Origin: Pseudomonadota bacterium
GTDB lineage: Bacteria > Pseudomonadota > Gammaproteobacteria > Berkiellales > Berkiellaceae
Reading direction: 5' to 3'
Assembly (NCBI GenBank): GCA_018241965.1
Contig: JAFECS010000008.1
Location: 1 to 64,000, forward strand
DNA length: 64,000 nucleotides
The stretch's first letter is position 1, and the number at the start of each line of letters is the position of its first letter. The notes under the pieces were generated by a model that saw only the letters and a program-made list of their open reading frames with translations, made no database searches and was not told where the DNA came from. Positions 18,358-27,505 of this stretch are shown piece after piece. Position numbers and translations under genes: made by a program.

Positions 18358-19142
18358 TAATCCACTCCTCCAAACATCATTGCTGTTAGCAAGAAATCAA
18401 GACCCAATATGGCCAAAGATGAAAAAACCACGGTCCGAGTTGTGGCGCGACTTATTCCTTCAGAAGTTGGCTGGCACACATACCCTTGATAAACAGAAAT
18501 CCAAGTAACAACTGTTCCAAAGACGATGCTCTTTATAATGCCATTTAAAACATCTTCATGAAAATTCACTGAAGATTGCATATTAGCCCAAAAGGCGCCA
18601 TTATCAACCCCTAACCACTGTACTCCCACCATATGACCACCATAGATAGCAACACAACTAAATATTAAGGCTAAGATAGGTAGGGATATTTGTCCTGCCC
18701 AAAAACGTGGCGCCACAATGCGTCGCAGCGGATCGACACCTAACATTTCCATACTCGACAGTTGTTCGGTTGCTTTCATCAAACCAATTTCAGCTGTTAA
18801 GGCCGAGCCTGCTCTACCAGCAAAAAGTAAGGCGCCAACAACAGGGCCCAACTCTCTGACCAAGCTCAAAGCAATCAATTGCCCCAAAGCTTGCTCTGCG
18901 CCAAACTTAACTAAAATAGTATAGCCCTGAAAGCCCAAAACCATGCCAATAAATAGGCCAGAAACAACCATAATAATCAAAGACATCACGCCCACACTAA
19001 AAAGTTGTGGGATAAGTAATCTGAAACTTTTCAAAAAAGTCGGTTTACCAATAAGCGCTTGCACCAGAAAAAAAACTGTTGTGCCAGAAGCTCCTAAAAA
19101 TTGTAATACACGATGACCGACAGTTTGTACATGCTGAATCAA
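18357..19142 (-). CDS. mlaE: MlaE, permease subunit of the Mla transporter
   Basis: 261 residues, five to six hydrophobic segments. The MlaE signature [32 protein letters not shown] segment is present, with [28 protein letters not shown] after it. Integral inner-membrane permease of the phospholipid transporter, 3 bp after mlaF. Confidence 0.96.
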   Translation of the reverse strand: MIQHVQTVGHRVLQFLGASGTTVFFLVQALIGKPTFLKSFRLLIPQLFSVGVMSLIIMVVSGLFIGMVLGFQGYTILVKFGAEQALGQLIALSLVRELGPVVGALLFAGRAGSALTAEIGLMKATEQLSSMEMLGVDPLRRIVAPRFWAGQISLPILALIFSCVAIYGGHMVGVQWLGVDNGAFWANMQSSVNFHEDVLNGIIKSIVFGTVVTWISVYQGYVCQPTSEGISRATTRTVVFSSLAILGLDFLLTAMMFGGVD

Positions 19143-19145
19143 ACG

Positions 19146-19961
19146 TTATCCTCCAATGAGATCTTGCGAATAGTTTTGTGCAGGATAGTGAAATGGTACT
19201 GGACCATCTGGCAATCCTTGCATAAATTGTTGTACCCATCTGGAAGGGTGTTGTTTAATTTCTAAGGGAGTGCCATGCCCAACCACTTTTCCTTGGGCAA
19301 TTACGTAAATGTAATCGGCGATACTGGCCGTTTCGATGACATCATGAGAAACAATAATACTAGTTAAAGACAATGCATCATTTAGGAGTCTTATTAGTTT
19401 GACCAAAACTCCCATAGAGATAGGATCTTGGCCAGCAAAAGGCTCATCGTACATGATCAAAGTCGGATCTAGAGCAATGGTGCGGGCCAAAGCTGCTCGA
19501 CGTTGCATGCCACCAGAAAGCTCATTAGGCATTAAATCTTTAGCACCGCGCAGACCTACGGCATTGAGCTTCATTAAGACGATGTCGTGAATCAAAGCTT
19601 CAGAAAGATGCGTATGTTCTCTTAATGGGAAAGCGACGTTATCAAATACCGATAAGTCGGAAAACAATGCCCCACTTTGAAATAACATTCCCATTTGCCG
19701 GCGCGCACGATAGAGCTCAGCGCGGTTTAAATCAGGAATGTTGGCACCGTTCACTAAAATTTTGCCGGTGTCAGGGAGTAATTGGCCGCCAATCAACCTC
19801 AGCAATGTGGTTTTACCACTACCGCTGGGCCCCATAATGGCAGTTACCTTTCCCAAAGGTACATCGATATTTACATCATCAAAAATAATGCGACGATGGT
19901 TATTATTACCCCAACTAAAGGTGAGTCCTCGAATTTCAACTGCATTTTGTTGATTTGTCAT
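19146..19961 (-). CDS. mlaF: MlaF, ATPase of the Mla transporter
   Basis: 271 residues. Walker A GPSGSGKTTL, signature LSGGMQRRAALARTIAL, Walker B LIMYDEPFAGQDPI, and switch His in IIVSHDV. This is the MlaF/MCE-type ABC ATPase. First gene of the mlaFEDCB operon; the RBS AAAGG lies just before the ATG. Divergent from kdsD as in E. coli, but without the antiporter gene yrbG between. Confidence 0.95.
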   Translation of the reverse strand: MTNQQNAVEIRGLTFSWGNNNHRRIIFDDVNIDVPLGKVTAIMGPSGSGKTTLLRLIGGQLLPDTGKILVNGANIPDLNRAELYRARRQMGMLFQSGALFSDLSVFDNVAFPLREHTHLSEALIHDIVLMKLNAVGLRGAKDLMPNELSGGMQRRAALARTIALDPTLIMYDEPFAGQDPISMGVLVKLIRLLNDALSLTSIIVSHDVIETASIADYIYVIAQGKVVGHGTPLEIKQHPSRWVQQFMQGLPDGPVPFHYPAQNYSQDLIGG

Positions 19962-20145
19962 TGCCTTTCGCTTTATGTTTGAACACTACATTATTATTAG
20001 CGGCATACTATTCTAACACAGCCAGCCAATAATTATTCCATCCGTCTAGGAAATGGTACTATTAGTTTATTTTTGGCTAACAAATGCTATATTTCCAATA
20101 AGCATTCACTTTATTTGTAAGAAAACTAAGAAATAAGAAGAAGTC

Positions 20146-21144
20146 ATGACAACAGAATTGCTTGCTTTAGAAGAAAAATTGGTTCATCAAGGCAAGAAAG
20201 TAGTTGAAATTGAAGTTAAAGCCATACAGGCACTATCAGCGCGCATTGGTAAAGAGTTTACCGACGCTTGCACGCTCTTACTACATTGCGGACAACGCAG
20301 AGGCAGAGTGGTGGTGATAGGGATAGGCAAATCGGGTCATATAGGGCGTAAAATAGCTGCAACACTAGCGAGTACCGGCAGCCCAGCTATTTTTGTGCAC
20401 CCAGCCGAAGCAAGCCATGGCGACATGGGGATGATCACCGAAAACGATGTGGTCATTGCTATATCTAACTCAGGAGAAACTGAAGAAATTTTAACCCTCC
20501 TGCCACTTTTGAAACGGCTTGGGGTTCCGCTTATAACCATGACCGGAAATTCACAATCCACCTTAGCAAAATGTGCCAGCGCCAATATTGATATCAGCGT
20601 TGAGAAAGAAGCCTGTGCTTTAGGCTTAGCACCTACTTCTAGCACCACAGCGACATTAGTCATGGGTGATGCTATTGCCATTGCTTTGTTGGATGCGCGC
20701 GGTTTTAGTAGTGACGATTTTGCGCTTTCCCATCCCGGTGGCAGATTAGGCAGACGCTTGTTGTTAAAAATCGATGATATTATGCATATGGGCGAGAATA
20801 TACCCGTGGTCAGCGATAAGGCAACCGTTAAAGAAGCCTTAATGGAAATGACACGTTGTCGATTAGGTATGACCGGTGTGTTAGATGATGCTAAAACCTT
20901 AATTGGCTTATTTACCGATGGTGACTTACGACGCGCCTTTGAAAACAATATAGATATTCATCGTACCAGCATTACCCAAGTGATGACTAAAGGGGGTAAA
21001 GTTGTTGAAAAAGGCATTTTAGCGGCTGAAGCATTACGCATCATGGAAACCCATAAAATCAACGGATTATTTGTTGTTGATAAACAACGTCGTTTATTAG
21101 GGGCGCTTAACATGCACGATCTATTACGCCAAGGAGTGCTCTAG
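20146..21144 (+). CDS. kdsD: D-arabinose-5-phosphate isomerase KdsD
   Basis: 332 residues: SIS domain (VVVIGIGKSGHIGRKIAATLASTGSPAIFVHPAEASHGDMGMI, with the conserved HGD; ISNSGETEE) then two CBS domains from about residue 205 (DIMHMGENIPVV ... ITQVMTKGGKVV). Converts ribulose 5-phosphate to arabinose 5-phosphate, the first step to Kdo for LPS. The usual next gene kdsC is absent; lptC follows directly. Confidence 0.96.
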   Translation: MTTELLALEEKLVHQGKKVVEIEVKAIQALSARIGKEFTDACTLLLHCGQRRGRVVVIGIGKSGHIGRKIAATLASTGSPAIFVHPAEASHGDMGMITENDVVIAISNSGETEEILTLLPLLKRLGVPLITMTGNSQSTLAKCASANIDISVEKEACALGLAPTSSTTATLVMGDAIAIALLDARGFSSDDFALSHPGGRLGRRLLLKIDDIMHMGENIPVVSDKATVKEALMEMTRCRLGMTGVLDDAKTLIGLFTDGDLRRAFENNIDIHRTSITQVMTKGGKVVEKGILAAEALRIMETHKINGLFVVDKQRRLLGALNMHDLLRQGVL

Positions 21145-21158
21145 TGCAAGGATTTCTG

Positions 21159-21740
21159 ATGAAGATTTCTTTGCGTACTTATGTGAGCGTTTTTTTTGTT
21201 TTGGCGCTGATTTTTGGCTACTTTTCTTTTCAAAAAACAGCTCAAACCGTTTATACACCCCCAGTGCAAACTGTCATTGATCAGTCTTTAAAAGGGATTT
21301 ATGCAACTCGTTTTGATGAGTCCGGACAAATGATAGAAGTATTAACCATGAAATCCTGGCAACATGAACAAGGCCAAAAGCACAGCCAATTAGAAGCACC
21401 TGATTTAAAAATCTATCAAAAAAACGGTGAACATTGGCAGATCTGTGCCAAATCAGGTCAGAGCGTACAAACACAGGTGTATAAGAAAATTGAAAGTTTA
21501 CAACTCAGTGATGATGTCACCGTCATTAAAGTTGGCACCACACCCAACAGTAAGTGGGAACTTAAAACCCAAAATATGCATTATCAACCTGCATTGTCAC
21601 TAGCAACAACAACAAATCCTGTTTTTATTACTGGGCAAGGAACCAATATTCAAGCCATAGGCATGCGTGCTAATTTAAAAGAACAAACTATCAACTTACT
21701 TGGCAATGTGAAATCACATTATGTTGCACCTAAAGCGTAG
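21159..21740 (+). CDS. lptC: LptC, LPS transport periplasmic bridge protein
   Basis: 193 residues from the ATG at 21159, preferred over the GTG at 21144 because AAGGA lies six bases ahead of it. An N-terminal membrane anchor (YVSVFFVLALIFGYFSF) is followed by an LptC-type beta-jellyroll with ARKSG-poor but typical spacing (GIYATRFDESGQM, KSGQSV, and so on). It passes LPS from LptBFG to LptA. Sequence similarity is modest, as usual for LptC; position is decisive. Confidence 0.88.
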   Translation: MKISLRTYVSVFFVLALIFGYFSFQKTAQTVYTPPVQTVIDQSLKGIYATRFDESGQMIEVLTMKSWQHEQGQKHSQLEAPDLKIYQKNGEHWQICAKSGQSVQTQVYKKIESLQLSDDVTVIKVGTTPNSKWELKTQNMHYQPALSLATTTNPVFITGQGTNIQAIGMRANLKEQTINLLGNVKSHYVAPKA

Positions 21741-22221
21741 CTTGATTTTACTTTTAATACTAAGCCCTCAAGTGCTGGCTATCACACCGCGCTTAGATCG
21801 GGACACCCCTATTCAAATTCAATCGGACAAAGCCTCCTTTGAACAATTGAACCAACAAGCAACGCATGAGGGTAATGTTATTATGACCCAAGGCGCCCAT
21901 GTGCTACATGCGGATAAGCTGACCGTTAAAAAAGACGCTAAGGGTGAACTTACCGTCATCAAAGCCTTTGGTGGGCCTGCCACTTTTACAGGTAACTTTG
22001 CTGATGATCCCCAACCTGTTTACGCCACAGCAAAAATCATTTATTATTATCCAGATAAACAACTAATAGTGCTTGAAGGGATGGCAACACTAGATCACCA
22101 CCAAGACAAGTTTAAAGGGCCTATGTTAAGCTATCAAATTGACAAACAAATTGTATCTGCTTCCAAACAAAGTAATGAGCGCCCAACCATTACCATACAT
22201 CCCCGTGTTAGCAAAAAATGA
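21721..22221 (+). CDS. lptA: LptA, periplasmic LPS transport protein
   Basis: 166 residues with a signal peptide ([16 protein letters not shown]) and an OstA/LptA repeat domain ([37 protein letters not shown]). Forms the periplasmic LPS bridge between LptC and LptD. Starts inside the end of lptC (20-bp overlap). Confidence 0.93.
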   Translation: MLHLKRSLILLLILSPQVLAITPRLDRDTPIQIQSDKASFEQLNQQATHEGNVIMTQGAHVLHADKLTVKKDAKGELTVIKAFGGPATFTGNFADDPQPVYATAKIIYYYPDKQLIVLEGMATLDHHQDKFKGPMLSYQIDKQIVSASKQSNERPTITIHPRVSKK

Positions 22222-22943
22222 ATAAATTAACGGTATCCCATTTACAAAAAACATATAAAAAGCGCCAAGTGGTCAAAGATGTCTCTTTGGAAGTCAAAGG
22301 CGGCGAAGTGGTCGGCCTGTTAGGGCCTAACGGCGCAGGTAAAACCACGTGCTTTTACATGATAGTGGGACTTATCCCTTGCGATAGCGGTAGTGTATTT
22401 TTAAATGATACTGATCTTACTTTTGCACCTATGCATGTACGCGCACGCGCCGGTATTGGCTACCTTCCTCAAGAAGCTTCTGTATTTAGAAAATTAACGG
22501 TTAAAGAAAATGTGATGGCTATTTTAGAAACGCAGCCACATTTAACAAAAACTGAACGCGCAGAAAAGCTAGATACCTTATTAAATGAATTCCACCTAAC
22601 CCACATCCAAAACACCTATGGGATCAGTTTATCGGGTGGCGAACGCCGTCGTGTAGAAATTGCACGCGCCTTAGCCTGTAACCCTAAATTTATTCTCTTA
22701 GATGAGCCTTTTGCCGGTGTTGATCCTATTTCAGTTAACGATATAAAACATCAAATTTCGCTTTTAGCAAAAAAACAAATTGGTATTTTAATTACTGATC
22801 ATAACGTCAGAGAAACCTTGGCTATTTGCCAACATGCCACCATCGTTAATGAGGGTAAAGTCATCGCCTGTGGAGCTCCTCAGTCAATCCTTTCTAACCA
22901 GCATGTACGTGAAGTTTACCTTGGGGAAAGTTTCAGTCTTTAA
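22218..22943 (+). CDS. lptB: LptB, ATPase of LPS export
   Basis: 241 residues. Walker [11 protein letters not shown]-loop [14 protein letters not shown] (the LptB-type sequence), signature [15 protein letters not shown], Walker [17 protein letters not shown]-loop [10 protein letters not shown]. Powers LptFG. ATGA overlap with lptA. Confidence 0.97.
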   Translation: MNKLTVSHLQKTYKKRQVVKDVSLEVKGGEVVGLLGPNGAGKTTCFYMIVGLIPCDSGSVFLNDTDLTFAPMHVRARAGIGYLPQEASVFRKLTVKENVMAILETQPHLTKTERAEKLDTLLNEFHLTHIQNTYGISLSGGERRRVEIARALACNPKFILLDEPFAGVDPISVNDIKHQISLLAKKQIGILITDHNVRETLAICQHATIVNEGKVIACGAPQSILSNQHVREVYLGESFSL

Positions 22944-23024
22944 GCCAAAATCCCAAGCATTAGTTCTGAAATTGCATTATGATGATTATTATAAAGAATG
23001 GAGCCTAATTAAGAGCCACGTGCC

Positions 23025-24449
23025 GTGAAACCATCGCTTCAACTACGCCTTGGCCATCAGCTGACGATGACCCCTCAATTGCAGCAAGCTATACGTTTAC
23101 TGCAATTATCTGCAGTAGATCTCCAAAATGAGATCCAGGAAGCTTTGGAAACTAACTCTATGTTAGAGTTAGAAGAAAGCCCATCAACTGAAAAAACCTT
23201 TGAACAAAATGTTGAGCCAAATGAAAACAAAAGCGATGAAAACGCCCAAGCAGATATGGCAGACGAAGGTGAAACACTTTCATTTGAGTTCCAATCGCTT
23301 ACGCGCAACTCGTTTCGTTATCATGAATCACAAGGTAATGAATTAGAAACCTTAAATGGCACGCAAACCTCCTTGCAAGATCATCTATTTTGGCAAATGC
23401 AATTAACTCCTTTTACCGATACTGACAGAATGATAGCTACGGCGATTATTGATGCAGTCAATGAAGATGGTTTTTTAACTTCATCATTAGAAGATATCAT
23501 GGCAACTGTTTCACCGAACGCTGACATCGATTTAAATGAAGTACAAGCCGTGTTGCATCGTATACAACGCTTTGATCCGGTGGGTGTGGCAGCCAGAAAT
23601 TTAAGCGAATGCTTAAAAGTGCAAATAGATCAACAAAGCCCAAGCCCCTGGCGTAATAAAGCGAAAGAACTGGTAAGCAATCATCTTGAATTGTTAGGAA
23701 AGCGTGATTTTCCTGCGTTGAAACGTCGTTTAGGATTATCCAACGAAGAATTACGTGAAGTGATCCAATGCATTCAAGCTTTAAACCCACGCCCAGGCAC
23801 TAAAATAGGCAAACCCAATGCCGAGTACATTGTGCCTGATGTGTATACCTATAAAAAAAATGGCCTCTGGCAAGTAGAGCTAAACCCAGAATGTACACCC
23901 CATTTACAGATAAACCCTTACTATGCTTCATTGATTCGAAGAAGTGATGCCAGCGCTGATAATCAATTTTTAAGAAATCAACTGCAAGAAGCACGCTGGT
24001 TTTTAAAAAGTATAGAAAACCGCAATGATACTTTACTGAAAGTAGCAAAATGCATTGTCAAAGAACAACAAGACTTCTTAGAGCACGGCGAAGAAGCCAT
24101 GAAACCCATGATCTTGTCAGACATTGCAAGTGTGCTTGAAATGCATGAATCTACCATTTCGCGGGTAACAACCCAAAAATATATTCATACCCCACGTGGC
24201 ACCTTTGAATTAAAATATTTCTTTTCAAGCCATGTGAGCACAGAATTAGGCGGCGAATGTTCTGCCACAGCAATTCGCGCACTGATTAAAAAATTAATCA
24301 ATGCTGAAAACCCGCATAAACCTTTAAGCGATAGTAAACTATCCAAAATGCTTGCAGATTTAGGAATAAATGTTGCCAGAAGAACCGTTGCTAAATATCG
24401 TGAAGGGATGAACATATCCCCTTCTAATGAACGAAAAAAATTAATTTAA
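23025..24449 (+). CDS. rpoN: RNA polymerase sigma-54 factor RpoN
   Basis: 474 residues beginning with GTG. Region I is Gln/Leu-rich (LRLGHQLTMTPQLQQAIRLL), the acidic region II follows, then core-binding and DNA-binding regions. The C-terminal RpoN box is ARRTVAKYRE. Directs transcription of promoters activated by bacterial enhancer-binding proteins. Downstream of lptB as in E. coli. Confidence 0.96.
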   Translation: MKPSLQLRLGHQLTMTPQLQQAIRLLQLSAVDLQNEIQEALETNSMLELEESPSTEKTFEQNVEPNENKSDENAQADMADEGETLSFEFQSLTRNSFRYHESQGNELETLNGTQTSLQDHLFWQMQLTPFTDTDRMIATAIIDAVNEDGFLTSSLEDIMATVSPNADIDLNEVQAVLHRIQRFDPVGVAARNLSECLKVQIDQQSPSPWRNKAKELVSNHLELLGKRDFPALKRRLGLSNEELREVIQCIQALNPRPGTKIGKPNAEYIVPDVYTYKKNGLWQVELNPECTPHLQINPYYASLIRRSDASADNQFLRNQLQEARWFLKSIENRNDTLLKVAKCIVKEQQDFLEHGEEAMKPMILSDIASVLEMHESTISRVTTQKYIHTPRGTFELKYFFSSHVSTELGGECSATAIRALIKKLINAENPHKPLSDSKLSKMLADLGINVARRTVAKYREGMNISPSNERKKLI

Positions 24450-24471
24450 AATAGTCATAAGGAAAATAACA

Positions 24472-24783
24472 ATGCAAATCAATATTACTGGACATCATGT
24501 TGAGATTACTCCCGCCCTTCGTGATTATGTCACTAATAAACTCCAAAAAATTCAACGTTATTTTTCCAACATTACCAATGTCCATGTGGTTTTAAGTGTG
24601 GATAAAAAATTTCAACAAAAAGCTGAAGCGCGCATGCATTTAGCACGCTTGGAAGTGTTTGCTGAATCCGAAGACAAAGACATGTATGCTGCTATAGACG
24701 CGCTTGTAGATAAACTTGACAGACAAGTGCTGAAACATAAAGAAAAAATGAAACAGCATGGTGATGGTGAGGAGCACATATAA
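24472..24783 (+). CDS. hpf: Ribosome hibernation promoting factor (short form)
   Basis: 103 residues: INITGHHVEITPALRDYVTNKL, then ARMHLARLEVFAESEDKDMYAAIDALVDKLDRQVLKHKEK, typical of short HPF/YfiA proteins that bind 30S subunits and promote 100S dimers in stationary phase. Follows rpoN by 22 bp. Confidence 0.95.
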   Translation: MQINITGHHVEITPALRDYVTNKLQKIQRYFSNITNVHVVLSVDKKFQQKAEARMHLARLEVFAESEDKDMYAAIDALVDKLDRQVLKHKEKMKQHGDGEEHI

Positions 24784-24816
24784 CGCCAAACTTCTAAGAC
24801 CCCCCGAATGATCTCT

Positions 24817-24928
24817 TTGTAGGGGCGCAGCCTGTCTGCGCCCATATCGAGCAAATCTTCAATATCCACAGAATATTGAAATTAAACTAAGATTTAATGG
24901 GCGCATACGGGATGCGCCCCTACGATGA
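24817..24928. repeat. REP/MITE-like repeat (copy C)
   Basis: Left arm TAGGGGCGCAGCCTGTCTGC and right arm GGGCGCATACGGGATGCGCC with the inverted ends TAGGGGCGCA and TGCGCCCCTA. The spacer is about 55 bp and contains its own small inverted repeat (AATATCCACAGAATATT). It lies between hpf and ptsN, separating ptsN onward from the rpoN-hpf transcript. Confidence 0.8.
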
Positions 24929-24992
24929 GATAAAATTTTAATTCACAAAAGGTCATTTAAAACCTAATATTTATTGAGAAATTTACCCTACC

Positions 24993-25445
24993 ATGATAGA
25001 ACTCAGTGATATTCTAACTTTAGATCGTACTGTTTATTCAGCCATTGTACACAGCAAAAAGAAAGCACTTGAATATATTGCGGAAACTTTTTGCTTAAGC
25101 ATTCCGACATTAAACGCGCATGATATTTTTGATGGTTTAGTGCAAAGAGAGCGCTTGGGCAGCACAGCCATTGGTCATGGCGTGGCGATACCACATTGTC
25201 GCTTAGAGGCAACCACACAGGCCTATGGTTGTTTTGTTTTATTAAAAGAAGGCATTGATTTTGATGCCGAAGATCACCAACAAGTGGATATGTTATTTTC
25301 GCTGATTGTCCCCATGGAAGCGCATGAGGAACACCTTGAATTTTTAGCTACCCTTGCCAGGCTTTTTAGAGAAGAAACATTTCGCAGACAATTATATCAA
25401 GCAACCTCCCGTGATGAACTTTACCAACGACTTATCGGAAAATAA
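24993..25445 (+). CDS. ptsN: PTS EIIA-Ntr (PtsN)
   Basis: 150 residues. The phosphorylatable histidine is His68 in GHGVAIPHCR. EIIA-Ntr relays the phosphorylation state of the nitrogen PTS to targets such as potassium transport, and its gene is classically linked to rpoN. No TrkA or other output gene is nearby. Confidence 0.95.
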   Translation: MIELSDILTLDRTVYSAIVHSKKKALEYIAETFCLSIPTLNAHDIFDGLVQRERLGSTAIGHGVAIPHCRLEATTQAYGCFVLLKEGIDFDAEDHQQVDMLFSLIVPMEAHEEHLEFLATLARLFREETFRRQLYQATSRDELYQRLIGK

Positions 25446-25899
25446 AACCACCCTTCATGGGGTGTTTATGGTGATTTTTAATTACGGCGTTTTATTGACC
25501 GGAAAAAGTGGCGTGGGTAAAAGTGAATGCGCCTTAGCGTTGATTGATAGAAATCATCAATTAATTTGTGATGATGCGCCGCTGTTTATACGCCAAGAAG
25601 ATAGGCTCATGGGTTATGCCGCATCTATGCTACGCCATCATTTAGAAGTGCGTGGTTTAGGGGTGATTGCAGTTAATGAACTGTTTGGCAACCAGGCAGT
25701 ACGCGAACAAGCACCGCTTTCTTTAGTGATTGAATTAATCAGCCCAACCCCTGAGGATGAACGCAGCATTGAGACAAAGCTAACTAACAAATATATAATG
25801 GGGATCCCTATACCCCATTTAACAGTTTCTGTTATGCTCAAACATCATTTGGCAATTCTTATTGAGACCGCAGTGAAATCGGTATTCACAAAATTATGA
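25414..25899 (+). CDS. hprK: HPr kinase/phosphorylase, C-terminal catalytic domain only
   Basis: I choose the ATG at 25414 (161 aa), because LHGVFMVIFNYGVLLTG, a core strand of the fold, must be included and the longer ORF would overlap ptsN by 92 bp. Walker A is GKSGVGKS (residues 30-37); CDDAP and the HprK signature LEVRGLGVIAVNELFG are present. The N-terminal domain of Firmicute HprK is missing, as in many proteobacterial homologues. It should phosphorylate Ser46 of the HPr encoded at 27234. Overlaps ptsN by 32 bp. Confidence 0.87.
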   Translation: MNFTNDLSENKTTLHGVFMVIFNYGVLLTGKSGVGKSECALALIDRNHQLICDDAPLFIRQEDRLMGYAASMLRHHLEVRGLGVIAVNELFGNQAVREQAPLSLVIELISPTPEDERSIETKLTNKYIMGIPIPHLTVSVMLKHHLAILIETAVKSVFTKL

Positions 25900-26741
25900 G
25901 ACTTATCATCGTCAGTGGACGTTCAGGATCAGGTAAATCCATTTCTTTACATGTATTGGAAGATTTGGGTTATTACTGCGTTGATAATCTGCCAGTAGAT
26001 ATGTTACCTGGCTTAGTTTCTAAGTTGCAGGATGACCACCCCAGATTGGCGGTGAGTATTGATGCCCGAAACTTACCTACCGATGAAAATGTGTTAAAAG
26101 ATGTGATCTCGGCCCTGCGTCAGCCCGGTTGGCACAGTGAGATTATCTATCTAGATGCAGATCATAAAATCTTACTAAAGCGCTTTAGCGAAACCAGACG
26201 GCGCCATCCTTTAACCAATGACAAAGTCTCCTTACAAGAAGCCATTGAGGGCGAGCATGCCTTGTTGCGCCCCCTTGCCAGTATGGCAGATATCATGATA
26301 GATACTAGCCATCTGACACAACATCAGCTTTGCGCCCTGATCCGCGATCGGGTTGCCAGAGAGAACACCTCAAGATTGCAATTACTGATTCAATCATTTG
26401 GATATAAAAATGGTATGCCTGCAGATGCCGATTTTATATTTGACGTACGTTGTTTACCTAACCCTTATTGGCAATCTGATCTGCGTCCGTTAACAGGTAA
26501 AGATAAAGCTGTTGCAGATTACTTGCAGGGATATCCAGTGGTAAAACAAATGGTTGAAGATATTATAAAATTTTTAGACAATTGGATCCCCCGGTTTGAA
26601 GCAGATAATCGTAGTTACCTTACTGTGGGAATAGGATGCACTGGCGGACAACATCGGTCTGTCTTTGTAACGGAACAACTCGTCCAACAAGCACATCAAT
26701 TGCAGATGAATGTGCAAGTTCGGCATAGAGATCTAAAATAA
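25896..26741 (+). CDS. rapZ: RNase adapter protein RapZ
   Basis: 281 residues. P-loop GRSGSGKS (residues 8-15), then YYCVDNLPVDML and the C-terminal signature YLTVGIGCTGGQHRSVFV. In E. coli RapZ guides RNase E to the GlmZ sRNA to tune amino-sugar synthesis; whether that circuit exists here is unknown. Overlaps hprK by 4 bp. Confidence 0.95.
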   Translation: MRLIIVSGRSGSGKSISLHVLEDLGYYCVDNLPVDMLPGLVSKLQDDHPRLAVSIDARNLPTDENVLKDVISALRQPGWHSEIIYLDADHKILLKRFSETRRRHPLTNDKVSLQEAIEGEHALLRPLASMADIMIDTSHLTQHQLCALIRDRVARENTSRLQLLIQSFGYKNGMPADADFIFDVRCLPNPYWQSDLRPLTGKDKAVADYLQGYPVVKQMVEDIIKFLDNWIPRFEADNRSYLTVGIGCTGGQHRSVFVTEQLVQQAHQLQMNVQVRHRDLK

Positions 26742-26745
26742 ATAT

Positions 26746-27231
26746 ATGAGCGTTGGCATATTATTGATTACGCATAGTGGTATCGGTAGCGCGCTGTTAA
26801 ATGTCGCGTCCGGCACCTTTGGTTCTCTTCCCCTTGAAATTTCTCAACTTTCTGTTAGCCGAGACCCAGATCCTGATCTGTTGATTGAAAAAGCTGGCTA
26901 TCTGGTGCGTAAGCTAGATGCTGGCGATGGTGTATTAGTACTGACAGATATGTTTGGCTCTACCCCCAGCAATGTTGCCCAAGGTTTACAGCAGCAAGGC
27001 TTTGCGATTCGGGTGGTAACAGGCTTAAATTTACCGATGTTATTTCGGGTTTTAAATTATCCACATTTAGAATTATCTTTATTAGCCAAAAAAGCAGTCA
27101 GCGGTGGTAAAGAAGGTATTTTTGAACCATTAACAGGTCGCGATATTTTAGAAGCACAGAATTTAAAAGCCGGTAAGAAAAAACATCACGCTAAGCTCAG
27201 TCGTCAACGCCATGTGCTGGTTGTTGAATAA
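26746..27231 (+). CDS. PTS EIIA component, mannose family
   Basis: 161 residues with the EIIA-Man fold: GILLITHSGIG carries the phosphorylatable His10, and DGVLVLTDMFGSTPSNVA is the conserved second signature. The C-terminal 25 residues are basic (AGKKKHHAKLSRQRH), an unusual tail. No IIB, IIC or IID genes are nearby, so it is probably regulatory rather than a sugar transporter. Confidence 0.9.
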   Translation: MSVGILLITHSGIGSALLNVASGTFGSLPLEISQLSVSRDPDPDLLIEKAGYLVRKLDAGDGVLVLTDMFGSTPSNVAQGLQQQGFAIRVVTGLNLPMLFRVLNYPHLELSLLAKKAVSGGKEGIFEPLTGRDILEAQNLKAGKKKHHAKLSRQRHVLVVE

Positions 27232-27233
27232 AC

Positions 27234-27503
27234 ATGCTTCGTAAAAAAGTTGAGATCATCAATAAACTCGGCGTTCATGCCCGCGCCGCTGCCAAACTTG
27301 TCAAAACTGCTTCAGGGTATGCCAGTGAAATTATTATCCGCAAAAATGGCCAAATGGCCAATGCTAAAAGCATTATGGGAGTAATGATGCTGGCGGCCAG
27401 CCAACATACCTGGATTGAAATAGAGGCCGAAGGTGAAGATGAAGAAACCGCGCTAGGCGCGCTTGAGGCGCTGATTGCCAATCGGTTCGGGGAAGAGCGG
27501 TAG
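27234..27503 (+). CDS. ptsH: Phosphocarrier protein HPr
   Basis: 89 residues. His15 lies in KLGVHARAAAK, the EI phosphorylation site; Ser46 lies in NAKSIMGVMML, the HprK target. Could equally be named ptsO (NPr), given its place after rapZ; the intact Ser46 and the nearby hprK favour HPr-like regulation. The next gene would often be ptsI, but here the convergent effector operon begins 2 bp later. Confidence 0.93.
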   Translation: MLRKKVEIINKLGVHARAAAKLVKTASGYASEIIIRKNGQMANAKSIMGVMMLAASQHTWIEIEAEGEDEETALGALEALIANRFGEER

Positions 27504-27505
27504 TT

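Noticed and set aside
20065..20093. Sigma-70 promoter for kdsD
   Set aside because: A TATATT hexamer exists at 20088 but no -35 at proper spacing; the region is AT-rich throughout.
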